NCBI GenBank assembly: GCA_963806455.1
Contig: CAWDXZ010000003.1
Coordinates: forward strand, 62,001-126,000
Direction: 5' to 3'
Source: Bog-756 sp963806455
GTDB taxonomy: Bacteria; Actinomycetota; Acidimicrobiia; Acidimicrobiales; RAAP-2
DNA: 64,000 bases
The notes under the pieces were generated by a model, which saw only the letters and a list, made by a program, of their open reading frames with translations, had not been told where the DNA came from and did no database searches. The stretch's first letter is position 1. Every line of letters starts with the position of its first letter. Of the stretch, positions 49,467 to 58,272 are shown in pieces. Position numbers and translations under genes: made by a program.

Positions 49467-49901
49467 TCAGAAGGTGTGGTTGACCGCCTTGGTCACCAGG
49501 CCCGGCAGCGCGCCCTCGATCTTGCTGGCCTGGGCCGAGGTGAGCTTGTGATCACCGACCGCCTGGTTGATCCTGGCGTCGGCCGCGCCCACCAGCGCGT
49601 TGACCACGGTCTGGGCGCTGACGTTGTGCTCGCCCGCCACGGTGGCCACCGACTTTCCGGAGCGGAGCTCGCTCACCAGGTCCTGAGGGGTGACCCCGAT
49701 GGTCTTGGCGCTGATCACGACGGCATCCTTCCGGATCTCCTTGCGGTGGGCGCGGAGCCACGCCCGGAGCGGATGCCCGGAAGTGGCTTGGGTGGTGGCG
49801 CCGGCCGAGGGGGTCGCGGCAGACGCCGAGCCCGCGCCGACGGCCACCCCGCCCACCATGATGCCCCCGATGGCCAGGGATGCGAGGGTCTTCTTCAACA
49901 C
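49467..49901 (-). CDS. Small secreted protein, 144 aa (paralogue of 36258-36692)
   Basis: GTG 49901 follows GGAG and opens a 144-aa protein, exactly as long as the one at 36258. The signal peptide is LKKTLASLAIGGIMVGGVAVGAGSASA. The mature part matches the paralogue block by block: HRKEIRKDAVVISAKTIGVTPQ, GKSVATVAGEHNVSAQTVVNALV, and LTSAQASKIEGALPGLVTKAVNHTF. Conservation of the terminal VNHTF points to a functional C-terminus. It has no CAAC leader. The two genes are 13 kb apart and unlike their neighbours, which suggests an exported protein family in multiple copies. No function is known. Confidence 0.8.
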   Translation of the reverse strand: MLKKTLASLAIGGIMVGGVAVGAGSASAATPSAGATTQATSGHPLRAWLRAHRKEIRKDAVVISAKTIGVTPQDLVSELRSGKSVATVAGEHNVSAQTVVNALVGAADARINQAVGDHKLTSAQASKIEGALPGLVTKAVNHTF

Positions 49902-50037
49902 GATGGATGCTCCTTGATCGATGGCTGAACCCCCCAAGTCTGCCGGAAGGACCTTAGAGACCTTTGTGGGAATTGTGATGATTCCGTGAGGACCTTCCCA
50001 CTGGGCGCACCGCCCATATCCACCAGCGATGCACCGG

Positions 50038-51591
50038 TCAGACGATTCGGGTCGGCCGCTCCCCCCAATACCGGTCGCGGAGGAGCCGCTTGTACAGCTT
50101 CCCGGTGGGCAGCCGTGGCAGAGCGTCCACGAAATCCACGGTGCGCGGACACTTGAAATGGGCGAGATGCTCTCGGCAGAAGGCGATCAGCTCACGCTCG
50201 AGGGCGGCGCCGGCATCCACACCGGGACTCGGCTGGACCACCGCCTTGACCGCTTCGCCGAGGTCCTCGTCCGGGACGCCGATCACGGCGGCGTCCAGCA
50301 CCTTGGGATGGGTGATGAGCAGGTCCTCGGTCTCCTGGGGGTAGATGTTCACCCCGCCTGCGATGATCATGTGGGTCTTGCGGTCGGTCAGGTAGAGGTA
50401 CCCGTCCTCGTCCACATACCCGACGTCCCCGACGGTGCTGGTCTCGCCGTCGTCCCGGCGCGACTCGGCCGTCTTGGCGGGGTCGTTGAAGTACTCGAAG
50501 CTCGTCGCCCCCCGGAACCACACGGTTCCCGGCGTGCCCACCTCGCACGGATCCCCGTTGTCGTCCAGGATGACCAGGTCGCCCAGCAGAGAGCGCCCGA
50601 CGGTGCCCTTGTGCGCCAGCCAGTCCTCGGAGTCACAGAAGGTGAGTCCGTTCCCCTCGGTGGCCGCGTAGTACTCGATGATGATAGGGCCGAGCCAATC
50701 GATCATCTGCTCCTTGACCGCGGCGGGACACGGGGCGGCGGCGTGAATGACGACCTCCAGCGACGACACGTCCGCGGCCCGGCGCACCTCGTCGGGCAGC
50801 TTCAGCAGCCGGGAGAACATGGTGGGGACCATCTGGGAGTGGGTGATCCGGAATTGCTCCACCAACCCGAGGAACTGGGCCGCGTCGAAATGCTCCATGA
50901 CCACCGCGGTGGCACCCAGGCGGAGGGCCAGCGCCACGCTGGCCTGGGGGGCGGAATGGTAGAGTGGGGCCGGCGAGAGGTAGACCATCCCTTCCCGCAA
51001 CCGCCACAGGTGGGAGAGACGTTCACGGGCGGCCAGCGGCTCGCCGGGGTGGATGTCGGGGAGCGGGCGCAGGATGCCCTTCGGCCGACCCGTGGTACCC
51101 GACGAGTACATCATGGGGGCGCCCAGCTGCTCGTCGGCGACGGGACCGCCGTCCAAGCCCGCCATCGCTTCGGACCAGTCCTCGAAGGGCGCCTCGACCC
51201 CACCACCAGCATCGGCCATGAGCCAGCGCTCGACACCGGGACACAGCGCCGGGAGCTCGCCGGCCACCTCGGCTTTCGCCGCCGACGTCATCACCACACG
51301 CGACTCCGAGTCGTTGATGATGTAGGCCACCTCCTCCGCCGAGAGGAAGGAGTTGACACAGGTGTAGAGCAGCCCGGTCCGGTCCGCTCCTCCCTCGCTG
51401 ACCAACATGCGGTGGTCGTTGTCCATGAAGACAGCCATGTGGTCCCCCCGCCTGAGCCCGGTCTGGCGCAACAGGTGGGCAACCTGGTTGGCGGCCGCCT
51501 CGTACTCGCCGAAGGTGACGACTTCGCCCCCCGTCGCCATCACGATGGCCGCCTTGTCGGGATGGCGCTCGGCATGCTCGGCGGCGTACAT
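50038..51591 (-). CDS. Acyl-CoA synthetase (AMP-dependent ligase)
   Basis: A 517-aa ANL ligase. The ATP loop is MYSSGTTGRPKGILRPL, motif A5 is YYAATEGNGLTFCDSE, A8 is YLYLTDRKTHMIIAGGVNIYPQE, and the A10 lysine is in LPTGKLYKRLLRD at the C-terminus. The IIAGGVNIYP and YYAATEGNG wording is close to the FadD4 and FadD13-like long-chain/steroid acid ligases of actinobacteria. It is unlinked to the first ligase (8321). It lies on the minus strand with no co-directional partner nearby. It probably activates a fatty or cyclic acid. Confidence 0.9.
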   Translation of the reverse strand: MYAAEHAERHPDKAAIVMATGGEVVTFGEYEAAANQVAHLLRQTGLRRGDHMAVFMDNDHRMLVSEGGADRTGLLYTCVNSFLSAEEVAYIINDSESRVVMTSAAKAEVAGELPALCPGVERWLMADAGGGVEAPFEDWSEAMAGLDGGPVADEQLGAPMMYSSGTTGRPKGILRPLPDIHPGEPLAARERLSHLWRLREGMVYLSPAPLYHSAPQASVALALRLGATAVVMEHFDAAQFLGLVEQFRITHSQMVPTMFSRLLKLPDEVRRAADVSSLEVVIHAAAPCPAAVKEQMIDWLGPIIIEYYAATEGNGLTFCDSEDWLAHKGTVGRSLLGDLVILDDNGDPCEVGTPGTVWFRGATSFEYFNDPAKTAESRRDDGETSTVGDVGYVDEDGYLYLTDRKTHMIIAGGVNIYPQETEDLLITHPKVLDAAVIGVPDEDLGEAVKAVVQPSPGVDAGAALERELIAFCREHLAHFKCPRTVDFVDALPRLPTGKLYKRLLRDRYWGERPTRIV

Positions 51592-51652
51592 GGCGGCAAC
51601 GTACCCCGAATGTGCGCCTCAGCCGGGGGTCGCCGGGGCCACCGTCAACGGG

Positions 51653-54103
51653 TCAGCTCACCGGACCGGTCTGGTTCCCCTCGGCCTGGTAGGCCCGGCA
51701 CGGCTCCCCGCGCAGTGAGCCGCATGCCGGCAACGTCGGCGTGGCGCTCACCCCACGCACCGTGTTGACCACGAGGGCCGAGGCGGCCTCGCCTCCGAGC
51801 CCGACCGTGGCGCTCTGGCCGTTGTCGAGCGTGGCGAACTCCCAGATCGGCCGGTCCCCGCCGGGTGCCGAGATCACGACCCGCAGCTCGGTCCCGGGCC
51901 GGAAGGTGTGGACGATGGGGTCGATCGGGATCTTGACCAGCGAGTAGGCGTGTGGGCTGAGGTTCCTGGCGTTGGCCAGCAGATAGGTCGGATCGGTGAA
52001 CAGCGCGGTCGAGTCGCCCCGGTCGGCCCGGTTCGAGCTCCGCAGGAAGCCGGAGGTGACGTACTCCTCCTGGTTGTCGGCCGGCCGGACTTCGGTGACC
52101 GTGGCCTGGAAGTCCTCCACCGGAACCGACGCCTTGACCCAGAGATCGAGGGTGGCGGGCCCGACGATGGTGGTGGGCTGCGTGAACGGAGCCGTCTGGA
52201 AGGCGATGCCGTCGGCGGCGGGGACCGTCGTCCAGTCCCAGCCCGGGTTGGCGGCCCAGGCGTTCCCTCCCGGCGGGAGGCTGGTCAGGGGCCGAGCCCC
52301 CGGGTCCAGTGTGAACGAGGTCCCCCGCTGACCGGTGGGGGCATCGGCCTGCAGCTGTCCTTTAGGGCCGAGGTGGAGCCTCTCGACCGAACCGGCCGGC
52401 GGCCAGGCGCTGAAGTCGGCCGAGTAGGTGGACTCGATCCCCCCCGGACCGACCGCCCCCGCCCCGTTGTCGAACAGGGCGCGGACCAGCGGGGTCTGGG
52501 TGGCGAACTCCTGCTGCGCCTTGCCCACCGTGGGGGCGGTCGTGAACCGGGTGGCGGGGAGCGGCGCCACGCCCGACACGCCGGAGGCGAAGCCGGTGAA
52601 TTGCCCCAGGATGAGCGCGGCCAGGCCGGTGGGTTGGACCGGGACCTCGCGGGCGACGTAGATGTCCAGGAACTCGAGCCAGCGGCTGATGGTCTGCGGG
52701 TCCGTCGAGTCGATGTGGCCGCCGTTGACCATGTTGGCGAAGAGGGGAGTGGTCTTCGGGATGGCGGAGATCAGAGCCGGCCACTGGGGGCCGGTCTGCT
52801 CGTCCTGCAGGGCGCCGGAGAGGAAGACGGGCACAGTGACGTGGCCGGCCGCCACCACCATCGACCGGCGGTCGAAGAGGGACGGATCCCGCCCCGCGCC
52901 GGTGCCAGGGGCCACCTCCTGGGGTCCGGTCAGGCTGGCGAGGCTCTCCGACTGGTTGTGGAGGGCCTGGTTGGCGAGGCAGGTCGAGGACGATCCACCG
53001 CTGGCGGCCAGCTCGGCGTCGACCTCGTAGTAGGTCCACGGCTGGCCGACGCCGGACACGGGCGTGGGTGAGAGCTGGGTCAACCGTCCGGCGCTGTAGG
53101 AGGCGGCGGCCTTGGCGTCGTCGATGCGGGAGGCGATCCAGCTGGCGGCGAAGCCGTTGTTGTAGATGCCGCCCGGGTAGCCGGTCGAGAAGAGGTCGTC
53201 GGTCGGGCTCATCGGCGCGATGGCGGCCAGGCCGGGCGGATCGGTGCCGGCCGAGGGGAACTGGGACAGCCCCGAATAGCTGATCCCCACCATGCCAACC
53301 TTGTGATGGGCCACCCAGGACTGGTGGGCCACGATCTCGATGGCGTCATAGGCGTCGTAGTCCGAGGGATACCCGAACAGGTCGAACGCCCCGCCCGAGC
53401 AGCCGGTGCCGCGCATCTGCAGGCTGACCGTGGCGAACCCGGCCACCCGGGCCAGCACCGATCCGACGGCGGTGGCGGTATCGGGTAGCAGGTTCGGATC
53501 CCCGCAACCGGTACAGGGCGCGCCGAGAGCCTGCGCCAACAGGGCCGGGATGGGATCGGTCGGAGCGGCGGTGTTGTAGCCCGAGTACTCGATGACGGTC
53601 GGACACGGGCTGGTGTCGCTGCAGGTCCCCCCGTAGGGATAGCGGACGGTGGCCGCCAGCTGGATGCCGTCTCGCATCGTGAGGTAGTTGAGGCCCTGGT
53701 GCAGAGGCTGTCCCTGGTAGAGGGACGAGCCGCTGGGCGGGTTGTCACCCGGCGCCAGGACTCGGAACTTCGAGGTGTGCTGGCCCGTCGTGGTGTCGAA
53801 CCAGGCGTAGTCGGGACCCGGCGTGAGGTTCCGGATGATCAGTGTGCCGAGGGAGTCCGCCTGGCCCGGATTGGCCGGGTTGGACACGGTGGCACCGCGC
53901 CGCTCGAGCACGATCCGGTCGCCGGGGTTGGCCCCGGTGAGCCACGCCTCGTCGACCGATCCCCGGCCCTGCAGGGTGGCACTGACCGGTGAGGTGGAGC
54001 CGGCGGCCCCGGCTGCGCCGGAGGCCAGCGGGCCGATGGCCACGCTGATGGCCACCGCGGTGGCCAGCACTGCCTTGAACATGAAGTGACCGCGAAGTGG
54101 CAC
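51653..54103 (-). CDS. Secreted CocE/NonD-family (X-Pro dipeptidyl-peptidase S15-like) hydrolase
   Basis: An 816-aa exported enzyme. GTG 54103 is supported by AAGGGGGGAG just upstream; the signal peptide is FKAVLATAVAISVAIGPLASGAAGA. After a 100-residue N-terminal domain, the alpha/beta hydrolase domain (S15/CocE) starts near LTMRDGIQLAATVRYPYGG, with nucleophile Ser in VGISYSGLSQ and MRGTGCSGG before it. The acid and His (region VNGGHIDSTD) come later. The C-terminal 250 residues form the jelly-roll PepX_C domain (FQATVTEVRPADN, RPGTELRVVISAPGGDRP). Substrates could be esters or peptide/amide bonds. There is no partner gene. Confidence 0.88.
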   Translation of the reverse strand: MPLRGHFMFKAVLATAVAISVAIGPLASGAAGAAGSTSPVSATLQGRGSVDEAWLTGANPGDRIVLERRGATVSNPANPGQADSLGTLIIRNLTPGPDYAWFDTTTGQHTSKFRVLAPGDNPPSGSSLYQGQPLHQGLNYLTMRDGIQLAATVRYPYGGTCSDTSPCPTVIEYSGYNTAAPTDPIPALLAQALGAPCTGCGDPNLLPDTATAVGSVLARVAGFATVSLQMRGTGCSGGAFDLFGYPSDYDAYDAIEIVAHQSWVAHHKVGMVGISYSGLSQFPSAGTDPPGLAAIAPMSPTDDLFSTGYPGGIYNNGFAASWIASRIDDAKAAASYSAGRLTQLSPTPVSGVGQPWTYYEVDAELAASGGSSSTCLANQALHNQSESLASLTGPQEVAPGTGAGRDPSLFDRRSMVVAAGHVTVPVFLSGALQDEQTGPQWPALISAIPKTTPLFANMVNGGHIDSTDPQTISRWLEFLDIYVAREVPVQPTGLAALILGQFTGFASGVSGVAPLPATRFTTAPTVGKAQQEFATQTPLVRALFDNGAGAVGPGGIESTYSADFSAWPPAGSVERLHLGPKGQLQADAPTGQRGTSFTLDPGARPLTSLPPGGNAWAANPGWDWTTVPAADGIAFQTAPFTQPTTIVGPATLDLWVKASVPVEDFQATVTEVRPADNQEEYVTSGFLRSSNRADRGDSTALFTDPTYLLANARNLSPHAYSLVKIPIDPIVHTFRPGTELRVVISAPGGDRPIWEFATLDNGQSATVGLGGEAASALVVNTVRGVSATPTLPACGSLRGEPCRAYQAEGNQTGPVS

Positions 54104-54163
54104 GACTCCCCCCTTGGTGTCGGAAGAAATCTACCGGGCGGCGTCGACGGGGTCCAGGTCAGG

Positions 54164-54646
54164 TCAGGTGAGCGCGTCGGGTGGCATCGGGTAAGGGGTG
54201 GACGGCAGGCCGGGCATCGGGTGTTCCCACCAGGTCGTCTCCTCGACCCGCCGGGTGATGTGCCACCCGGCCGGCGCCCGTGCCAACCGGTCGTGGTAGC
54301 GGCCACCGACAGTGAACACCCACGGTTCCCCGTCGACGACGAGTCCGTTAGGATTGTGGAAGATCGAGCGGCAGGTGGCGGAGGCTCCGACGGTGTCGAT
54401 CTCCACGACCCGGTTGACGACCAGGTGCTGGGTCCAGGTGAAGACGGGCAACACCTCCGACAGCCAGGTGCGGACCTCGGGATAGGTTCCCCGGATGCCA
54501 CCTGCCGAGCGGTAGTCGAGACAGGCGTCGGCGGCGAACACGGTGTCGAGCAGATCCCAGTCCCGCGAGTCGATGGCGGTGGCGTAGCGCACCAGGAGGT
54601 CGTCGATCTCGAGGCGGTCGCCGAGAGTGCCGAGGCGATCATCCAT
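54164..54646 (-). CDS. SnoaL-like/NTF2-fold protein
   Basis: A 160-aa single-domain protein of the SnoaL-like polyketide-cyclase/NTF2 fold. The conserved start is LEIDDLLVRYATAIDSRDWDLLDTVFAADACLDYRSAGG, with His in WTQHLVVNRVVEID and FTVGGRYHDRLARAPAGWHITRR toward the end. These proteins are often small hydratases, isomerases or steroid-type ring enzymes in catabolic regions. ATG 54646 is used. It lies downstream of the ABM-like gene (gap 74 bp) and upstream of the secreted hydrolase on the same strand. Confidence 0.82.
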   Translation of the reverse strand: MDDRLGTLGDRLEIDDLLVRYATAIDSRDWDLLDTVFAADACLDYRSAGGIRGTYPEVRTWLSEVLPVFTWTQHLVVNRVVEIDTVGASATCRSIFHNPNGLVVDGEPWVFTVGGRYHDRLARAPAGWHITRRVEETTWWEHPMPGLPSTPYPMPPDALT

Positions 54647-54720
54647 CGGTACGAACCTAGTGGGCGGAACGCCGGACGGGTGGCGACGCCGGCCCGGTCG
54701 GGATGCGGTGGGCGAGCGGG

Positions 54721-55026
54721 TCAGCGGTCGGGCAGATGGTGCGAGACGAGCTCGATCCAGGTGATGCTCGACGGCGCCCCGGTGACGCCTCCCTTCACCA
54801 GTGCCTCACCGAGCCGCTCATCCATGAACCTGGCCTGGTGCTCGGGCGTGTCCCACACCTCGATCACCACCAAGTGGCCGTTCTCGTTGAGCCCGGCGGA
54901 GTGGGCGACCAGGCCGTCGGGCCAATCGCCCGAACCGGTGGCGGGGTCGATGCCGAGCTCCTTGTTGACCGCGTCGTACTCCTTCGTGGTCACGCCCTCG
55001 AATTCGAGAATCAGTTCAGATGCCAT
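54721..55026 (-). CDS. Small dimeric alpha/beta-barrel (ABM-like) protein
   Basis: A 101-aa protein with strands and helices of the dimeric ferredoxin-like fold: ELILEFEGVTTKEYDAVNKEL, LVAHSAGLNENGHLVVIEVWDTPEHQARFMDERLGEAL and ITWIELVSHHLPDR. This is the pattern of the small ABM/EthD-type proteins. ATG 55026 is preferred to more distant upstream frames that are antisense of the SDR. Function is unknown; association with a SnoaL-like protein gives a weak hint of a small-molecule role. Confidence 0.72.
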   Translation of the reverse strand: MASELILEFEGVTTKEYDAVNKELGIDPATGSGDWPDGLVAHSAGLNENGHLVVIEVWDTPEHQARFMDERLGEALVKGGVTGAPSSITWIELVSHHLPDR

Positions 55027-55180
55027 GTGTCCGCCCTCCGCTTCCGTGTCCCCGTCCGTCCGGCCAGCCTGCCAGATCCCCGCCCTCGACGCCACGGTGG
55101 CACTGGTTGCACCGGTTTGCGGGGGTTCGTCGGAGCGCGCCGGCAGCAAGCATGGCCCTGCCCACGTAGTCTCACAGGTG

Positions 55181-55984
55181 GTGAGACGAGACCGGCGATG
55201 GGCGTCGAGGCGATACGACGGGGACGTCGCCGTCGTCACCGGGGCGTCTTCGGGCATCGGGCGGCGGCTCGCCCTCGACTTGGCCGGCCGGGGCGCCACC
55301 GTGGTCGGCCTGGCCCGACGGGGTGACCTGCTGGCCCAGGTCGAGGAGCTGCTCCGGTCGAGGACGGCGGCCAGCTCCACCCGGGTGTGCGACGTCGGCG
55401 ACTCGGATGCGTACCGGCGGGCGCTGGGCGAGGTCGAGGAACGTCACGGGCGCATCGACGTGCTCATCAACAACGCCGGCATCGAGCGGCTCACGCCGGT
55501 GGCCGACGGGTTCACCGATGCCTACCGTCGGATCTTCGATGTGAACGTGTTCGGCGTGATGGCCGGCACCCTGGCCGTGGCGCCGGGCATGGTGGCGAGA
55601 GGGTCGGGGATCGTGGTCAACGTCTCCTCCGACTCGGCTCGCGCTCCGGAACCGGGTCATGGCGCCTACTCGGCCTCGAAGGCCGCCGTCGCCGCCTTCA
55701 CCGAGGCGGTGGCCCACGAGGTCGCCGACCGGGGGGTGCACGTCCATGTGCTCTACCCGGCCTGGGTGCCGACGGCCATGGGCATGTCAGGGACGGAGGA
55801 CGGCGGGTCGCTCCCCCCCAAGCTGGTCCGCCGGAGCGAGTCGGATGTCTCCGACCTGGTGCTCGGCCGCATGGGGGGGCCACGACTGGAGATCAACGCC
55901 GCGGTCCTCCCCCTCATGGCCCCCATCGGACGAACGATGGCGCCGCTCTCCTACCAGAAGGCCATGCGACAACGCTCCCACTGA
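55181..55984 (+). CDS. Short-chain dehydrogenase/reductase (SDR)
   Basis: A 267-aa classical SDR. The cofactor loop is TGASSGIGRRLALDL (near residue 19), followed by LARRGD, whose Arg pair points to NADPH. ALGEVEERHGRIDVLINNAG is the NNAG region, VNVSSDSA the catalytic Ser, and YSASKAAVAAFTEAV the Tyr-x3-Lys helix. The C-terminal PAWVPTAMGMSG fits the subgroup. GTG 55181 is selected; GTG 55178 directly before it is equally possible. It is divergent from the small ABM-like gene (155-bp gap). The substrate is not predictable. Confidence 0.85.
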   Translation: MRRDRRWASRRYDGDVAVVTGASSGIGRRLALDLAGRGATVVGLARRGDLLAQVEELLRSRTAASSTRVCDVGDSDAYRRALGEVEERHGRIDVLINNAGIERLTPVADGFTDAYRRIFDVNVFGVMAGTLAVAPGMVARGSGIVVNVSSDSARAPEPGHGAYSASKAAVAAFTEAVAHEVADRGVHVHVLYPAWVPTAMGMSGTEDGGSLPPKLVRRSESDVSDLVLGRMGGPRLEINAAVLPLMAPIGRTMAPLSYQKAMRQRSH

Positions 55985-56026
55985 CCCTGGTCGGGCGGCC
56001 CCGAGCGGACCGCGACCCGTCGGTCG

Positions 56027-56905
56027 CTACGCCGGACCGAGCTCGGCCAGCCGCGGCACCGTCTCCTCTCCGAGCCGGGTGACCCACCCGAGCGGGTCCG
56101 GGCCCGCCGGCATGAGCTCGACCGTCTCGATCCCGAGCTTGGCGTACTCGGCCATCCCGGCCACGAAGGCATCGGCATCGTCAAAGGGAGAGGCGAATCC
56201 GAGGATGGTCCGTTCGATGTCGGCCGGGTCGCGGCCCTCGGCCTCGCAGTGCCGGTCGAGAACCCCGAGTTTGTGGGCGACCACCTCGGGGTCGGGAGCG
56301 AAGAGGTTGCAGGCATCGGCGTACCGCGCCACCAACCGCAGCGTCTTGCGTTCCCCGCTGCCTCCGACCAGGATCGGCGGCCTCGGCTGCTGGACCGGCG
56401 GTGGTGAGCAGATCGTCTCGGCCAGCCGGTAGTACCGGCCGTCGAAGGGCCCGTCGTCGTCGCTCCACATCTGCAGGCAGATCTGCAGCGTCTCCTCGAG
56501 CCTCTCGAACCGCTCGCCCACCGGGGGGAAGGGGACACCGAGGCCCCGGTGCTCGCGCTCGTACCAGGCCGCCCCGATGCCCAGTCGGGCCCGCCCCCCC
56601 GACAGCACGTCGAGTGTGGTCGCGACCTTGGCCAGCAACCCCGGATGGCGGTAGGTGACCCCGGTGACCAGCAGTCCGAGGGTCATGCGGTCGGTCAGGC
56701 CGGCGAGGTAGCCGAGGGAGGTGTAGCCCTCCAGCATCGGGTCCTCGGCAGTGGCGAAATGCTCCATCTGGAACCAGTGGTCCATGAGGGTGAAGGTCGA
56801 GCAGCCACCTTGCTCGGCGGCCCGGGCCGTGGAGGCCAGGGTCGACGCCAGCGAGGGCGGTCCGCCGGGCAGGGTGAAGTTGACGAAGTGGATACCGACT
56901 TTCAT
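56027..56905 (-). CDS. LLM-class F420/FMN-dependent oxidoreductase
   Basis: A 292-aa luciferase-like oxidoreductase. ATG 56905 has GAGAGGAG upstream. Elements are KVGIHFVNFTLPGG, FTLMDHWFQ, RMTLGLLVTGVTYRHPGLLAKVATTLDVLSGGRARLGIGAAWYEREH (a pattern typical of F420-dependent members), and PPILVGGSGERKTLRLVARYADACNLF. It likely binds F420 and uses hydride transfer. It is co-directional with the GH4 gene, whose stop is 60 bp upstream, but a shared transcript is uncertain. Confidence 0.88.
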   Translation of the reverse strand: MKVGIHFVNFTLPGGPPSLASTLASTARAAEQGGCSTFTLMDHWFQMEHFATAEDPMLEGYTSLGYLAGLTDRMTLGLLVTGVTYRHPGLLAKVATTLDVLSGGRARLGIGAAWYEREHRGLGVPFPPVGERFERLEETLQICLQMWSDDDGPFDGRYYRLAETICSPPPVQQPRPPILVGGSGERKTLRLVARYADACNLFAPDPEVVAHKLGVLDRHCEAEGRDPADIERTILGFASPFDDADAFVAGMAEYAKLGIETVELMPAGPDPLGWVTRLGEETVPRLAELGPA

Positions 56906-56965
56906 GAGGCTCCTCTCAACATGGCCCGTGCCCGTGCCAGCGTAGGGTCCGCCTTGACCCAATCG

Positions 56966-58249
56966 TCAACGGGCGACCGGGAAGAACCGTGGGAGGAACT
57001 GCCGGTTGGCGGCCAGCAGCGCGTCGGCCAGGTCCTCGGCCCGCGGGTACTGCCCGACCAGCGGGTTGGCCACCAGGGCGCGGATCATGGACCGGCGGCT
57101 CCCCGACACGGCTGCCTCCACGGCCAGCCGCTCGTAGGCCTTGCAGTGGGCCACCAGTCCGGACATCTCGGATGGCAGGGCCCGTTGGGGCCGCGGGTGG
57201 GCACCCTGGCGGTCGACGGTGCAGGGCACCTCGACCACGGCGTCGTCGTCCAGGCCGGGCAGCGCGCCCTGGTTGCGCACATCGACGACCTGGGTGTCGC
57301 CGGTGCCGGCGTGCAGCGATGCCATCAACCGGACGGCCGCCTCGGAGTAGAAGGTCCCGCCGCGGTACGAGAGCTTCTCCGGCTTCGAGACCAGGGCCGG
57401 GTCACGGTACTGGACGAGCAGCTCGGCCTCGAGCTCGGCCACCACCTCGGCCCTGGAGCGCCACCCCGGCGCCGCCTGCTGGGCGAGGTTCTGGTCCAGG
57501 CAGTAGTAGTAGTGCAGGTAGTAGGAGGGGAGGGCCCCGAGCAGATGGAGCAGGCCGGCAGGGATGCCGCTCTCCAGCTCGAGCTCGGGACTGAACCGCT
57601 CGAGGAGCTCGGGCAACCGGTCGATACCGCCGACGACGGCCGACCGGGCCCATGTGAGGTGGTTGAGCCCCACGTGCTCGAGCTCGACGGTGTCGGGGTC
57701 GACCCCGAGATAGTGGCCGATGCGCCGCTGCACGTGGATGGCCACGTTGCACAGGCCGACGGCCCGGTGGCCCTCGTCGGCCAGGGCCTGGGTCACGATG
57801 CCGACCGGATTGGTGAAGTCCACCAGCCAGGCACCGGGGGCGCCGCGGGCGGCGGTGTCCTCGGCCAGCTCCAGCACCAGGGGGACGGTCCGCAGCGCCT
57901 TGGCCAGGCCGCCCGGCCCCGTCGTCTCCTGACCCAGGCAGCCGTAGCCGATCGGAAGGGTCTCGTCGACGTGCCGGGCGGCCTGGCCACCCACCCGGAG
58001 CTGCACCACCACGAAGTCGGCCCCCTCGATGGCCCGGACCCGGTCGTCCGTCGTGACCAGTTCCCCGCGCCAGCCCCGGCGCTCGAGGATGCGGCCGGCC
58101 AGCCCGCCCACCGCCTCGAGCCGGTCGAGGTCGGGGTCCAGCAGGACCAGTTCGTCGACGACCATCCGATCCTCGTGGGAGCACAGGCTGTCGACCAGCT
58201 CGGGGGTGTAGGTGCTCCCCCCGCCGACCACGGCCACCTTCGTCGCCAT
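56966..58249 (-). CDS. Glycoside hydrolase family 4 (6-phospho-beta-glucosidase type)
   Basis: A 427-aa GH4 enzyme, which uses NAD+ and a divalent metal in an oxidative elimination mechanism. The NAD motif is VAVVGGGSTYTPELVDSL, metal and substrate residues lie in VGLCNVAIHVQ (Cys) and VGLNHLTWARS (His), and FVVVQLRVGGQAARHVDETLPIGYG is the family's second core region. The length and GQETTGPGGLAKALRTVP match 6-phospho-beta-glucosidase-like members. ATG 58249 is used. It is divergent from the BadF-type kinase (23-bp gap), and the two presumably act on the same amino- or phospho-sugar. Confidence 0.9.
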   Translation of the reverse strand: MATKVAVVGGGSTYTPELVDSLCSHEDRMVVDELVLLDPDLDRLEAVGGLAGRILERRGWRGELVTTDDRVRAIEGADFVVVQLRVGGQAARHVDETLPIGYGCLGQETTGPGGLAKALRTVPLVLELAEDTAARGAPGAWLVDFTNPVGIVTQALADEGHRAVGLCNVAIHVQRRIGHYLGVDPDTVELEHVGLNHLTWARSAVVGGIDRLPELLERFSPELELESGIPAGLLHLLGALPSYYLHYYYCLDQNLAQQAAPGWRSRAEVVAELEAELLVQYRDPALVSKPEKLSYRGGTFYSEAAVRLMASLHAGTGDTQVVDVRNQGALPGLDDDAVVEVPCTVDRQGAHPRPQRALPSEMSGLVAHCKAYERLAVEAAVSGSRRSMIRALVANPLVGQYPRAEDLADALLAANRQFLPRFFPVAR

Positions 58250-58272
58250 CGAACCGAACGTAACATCAGTCG

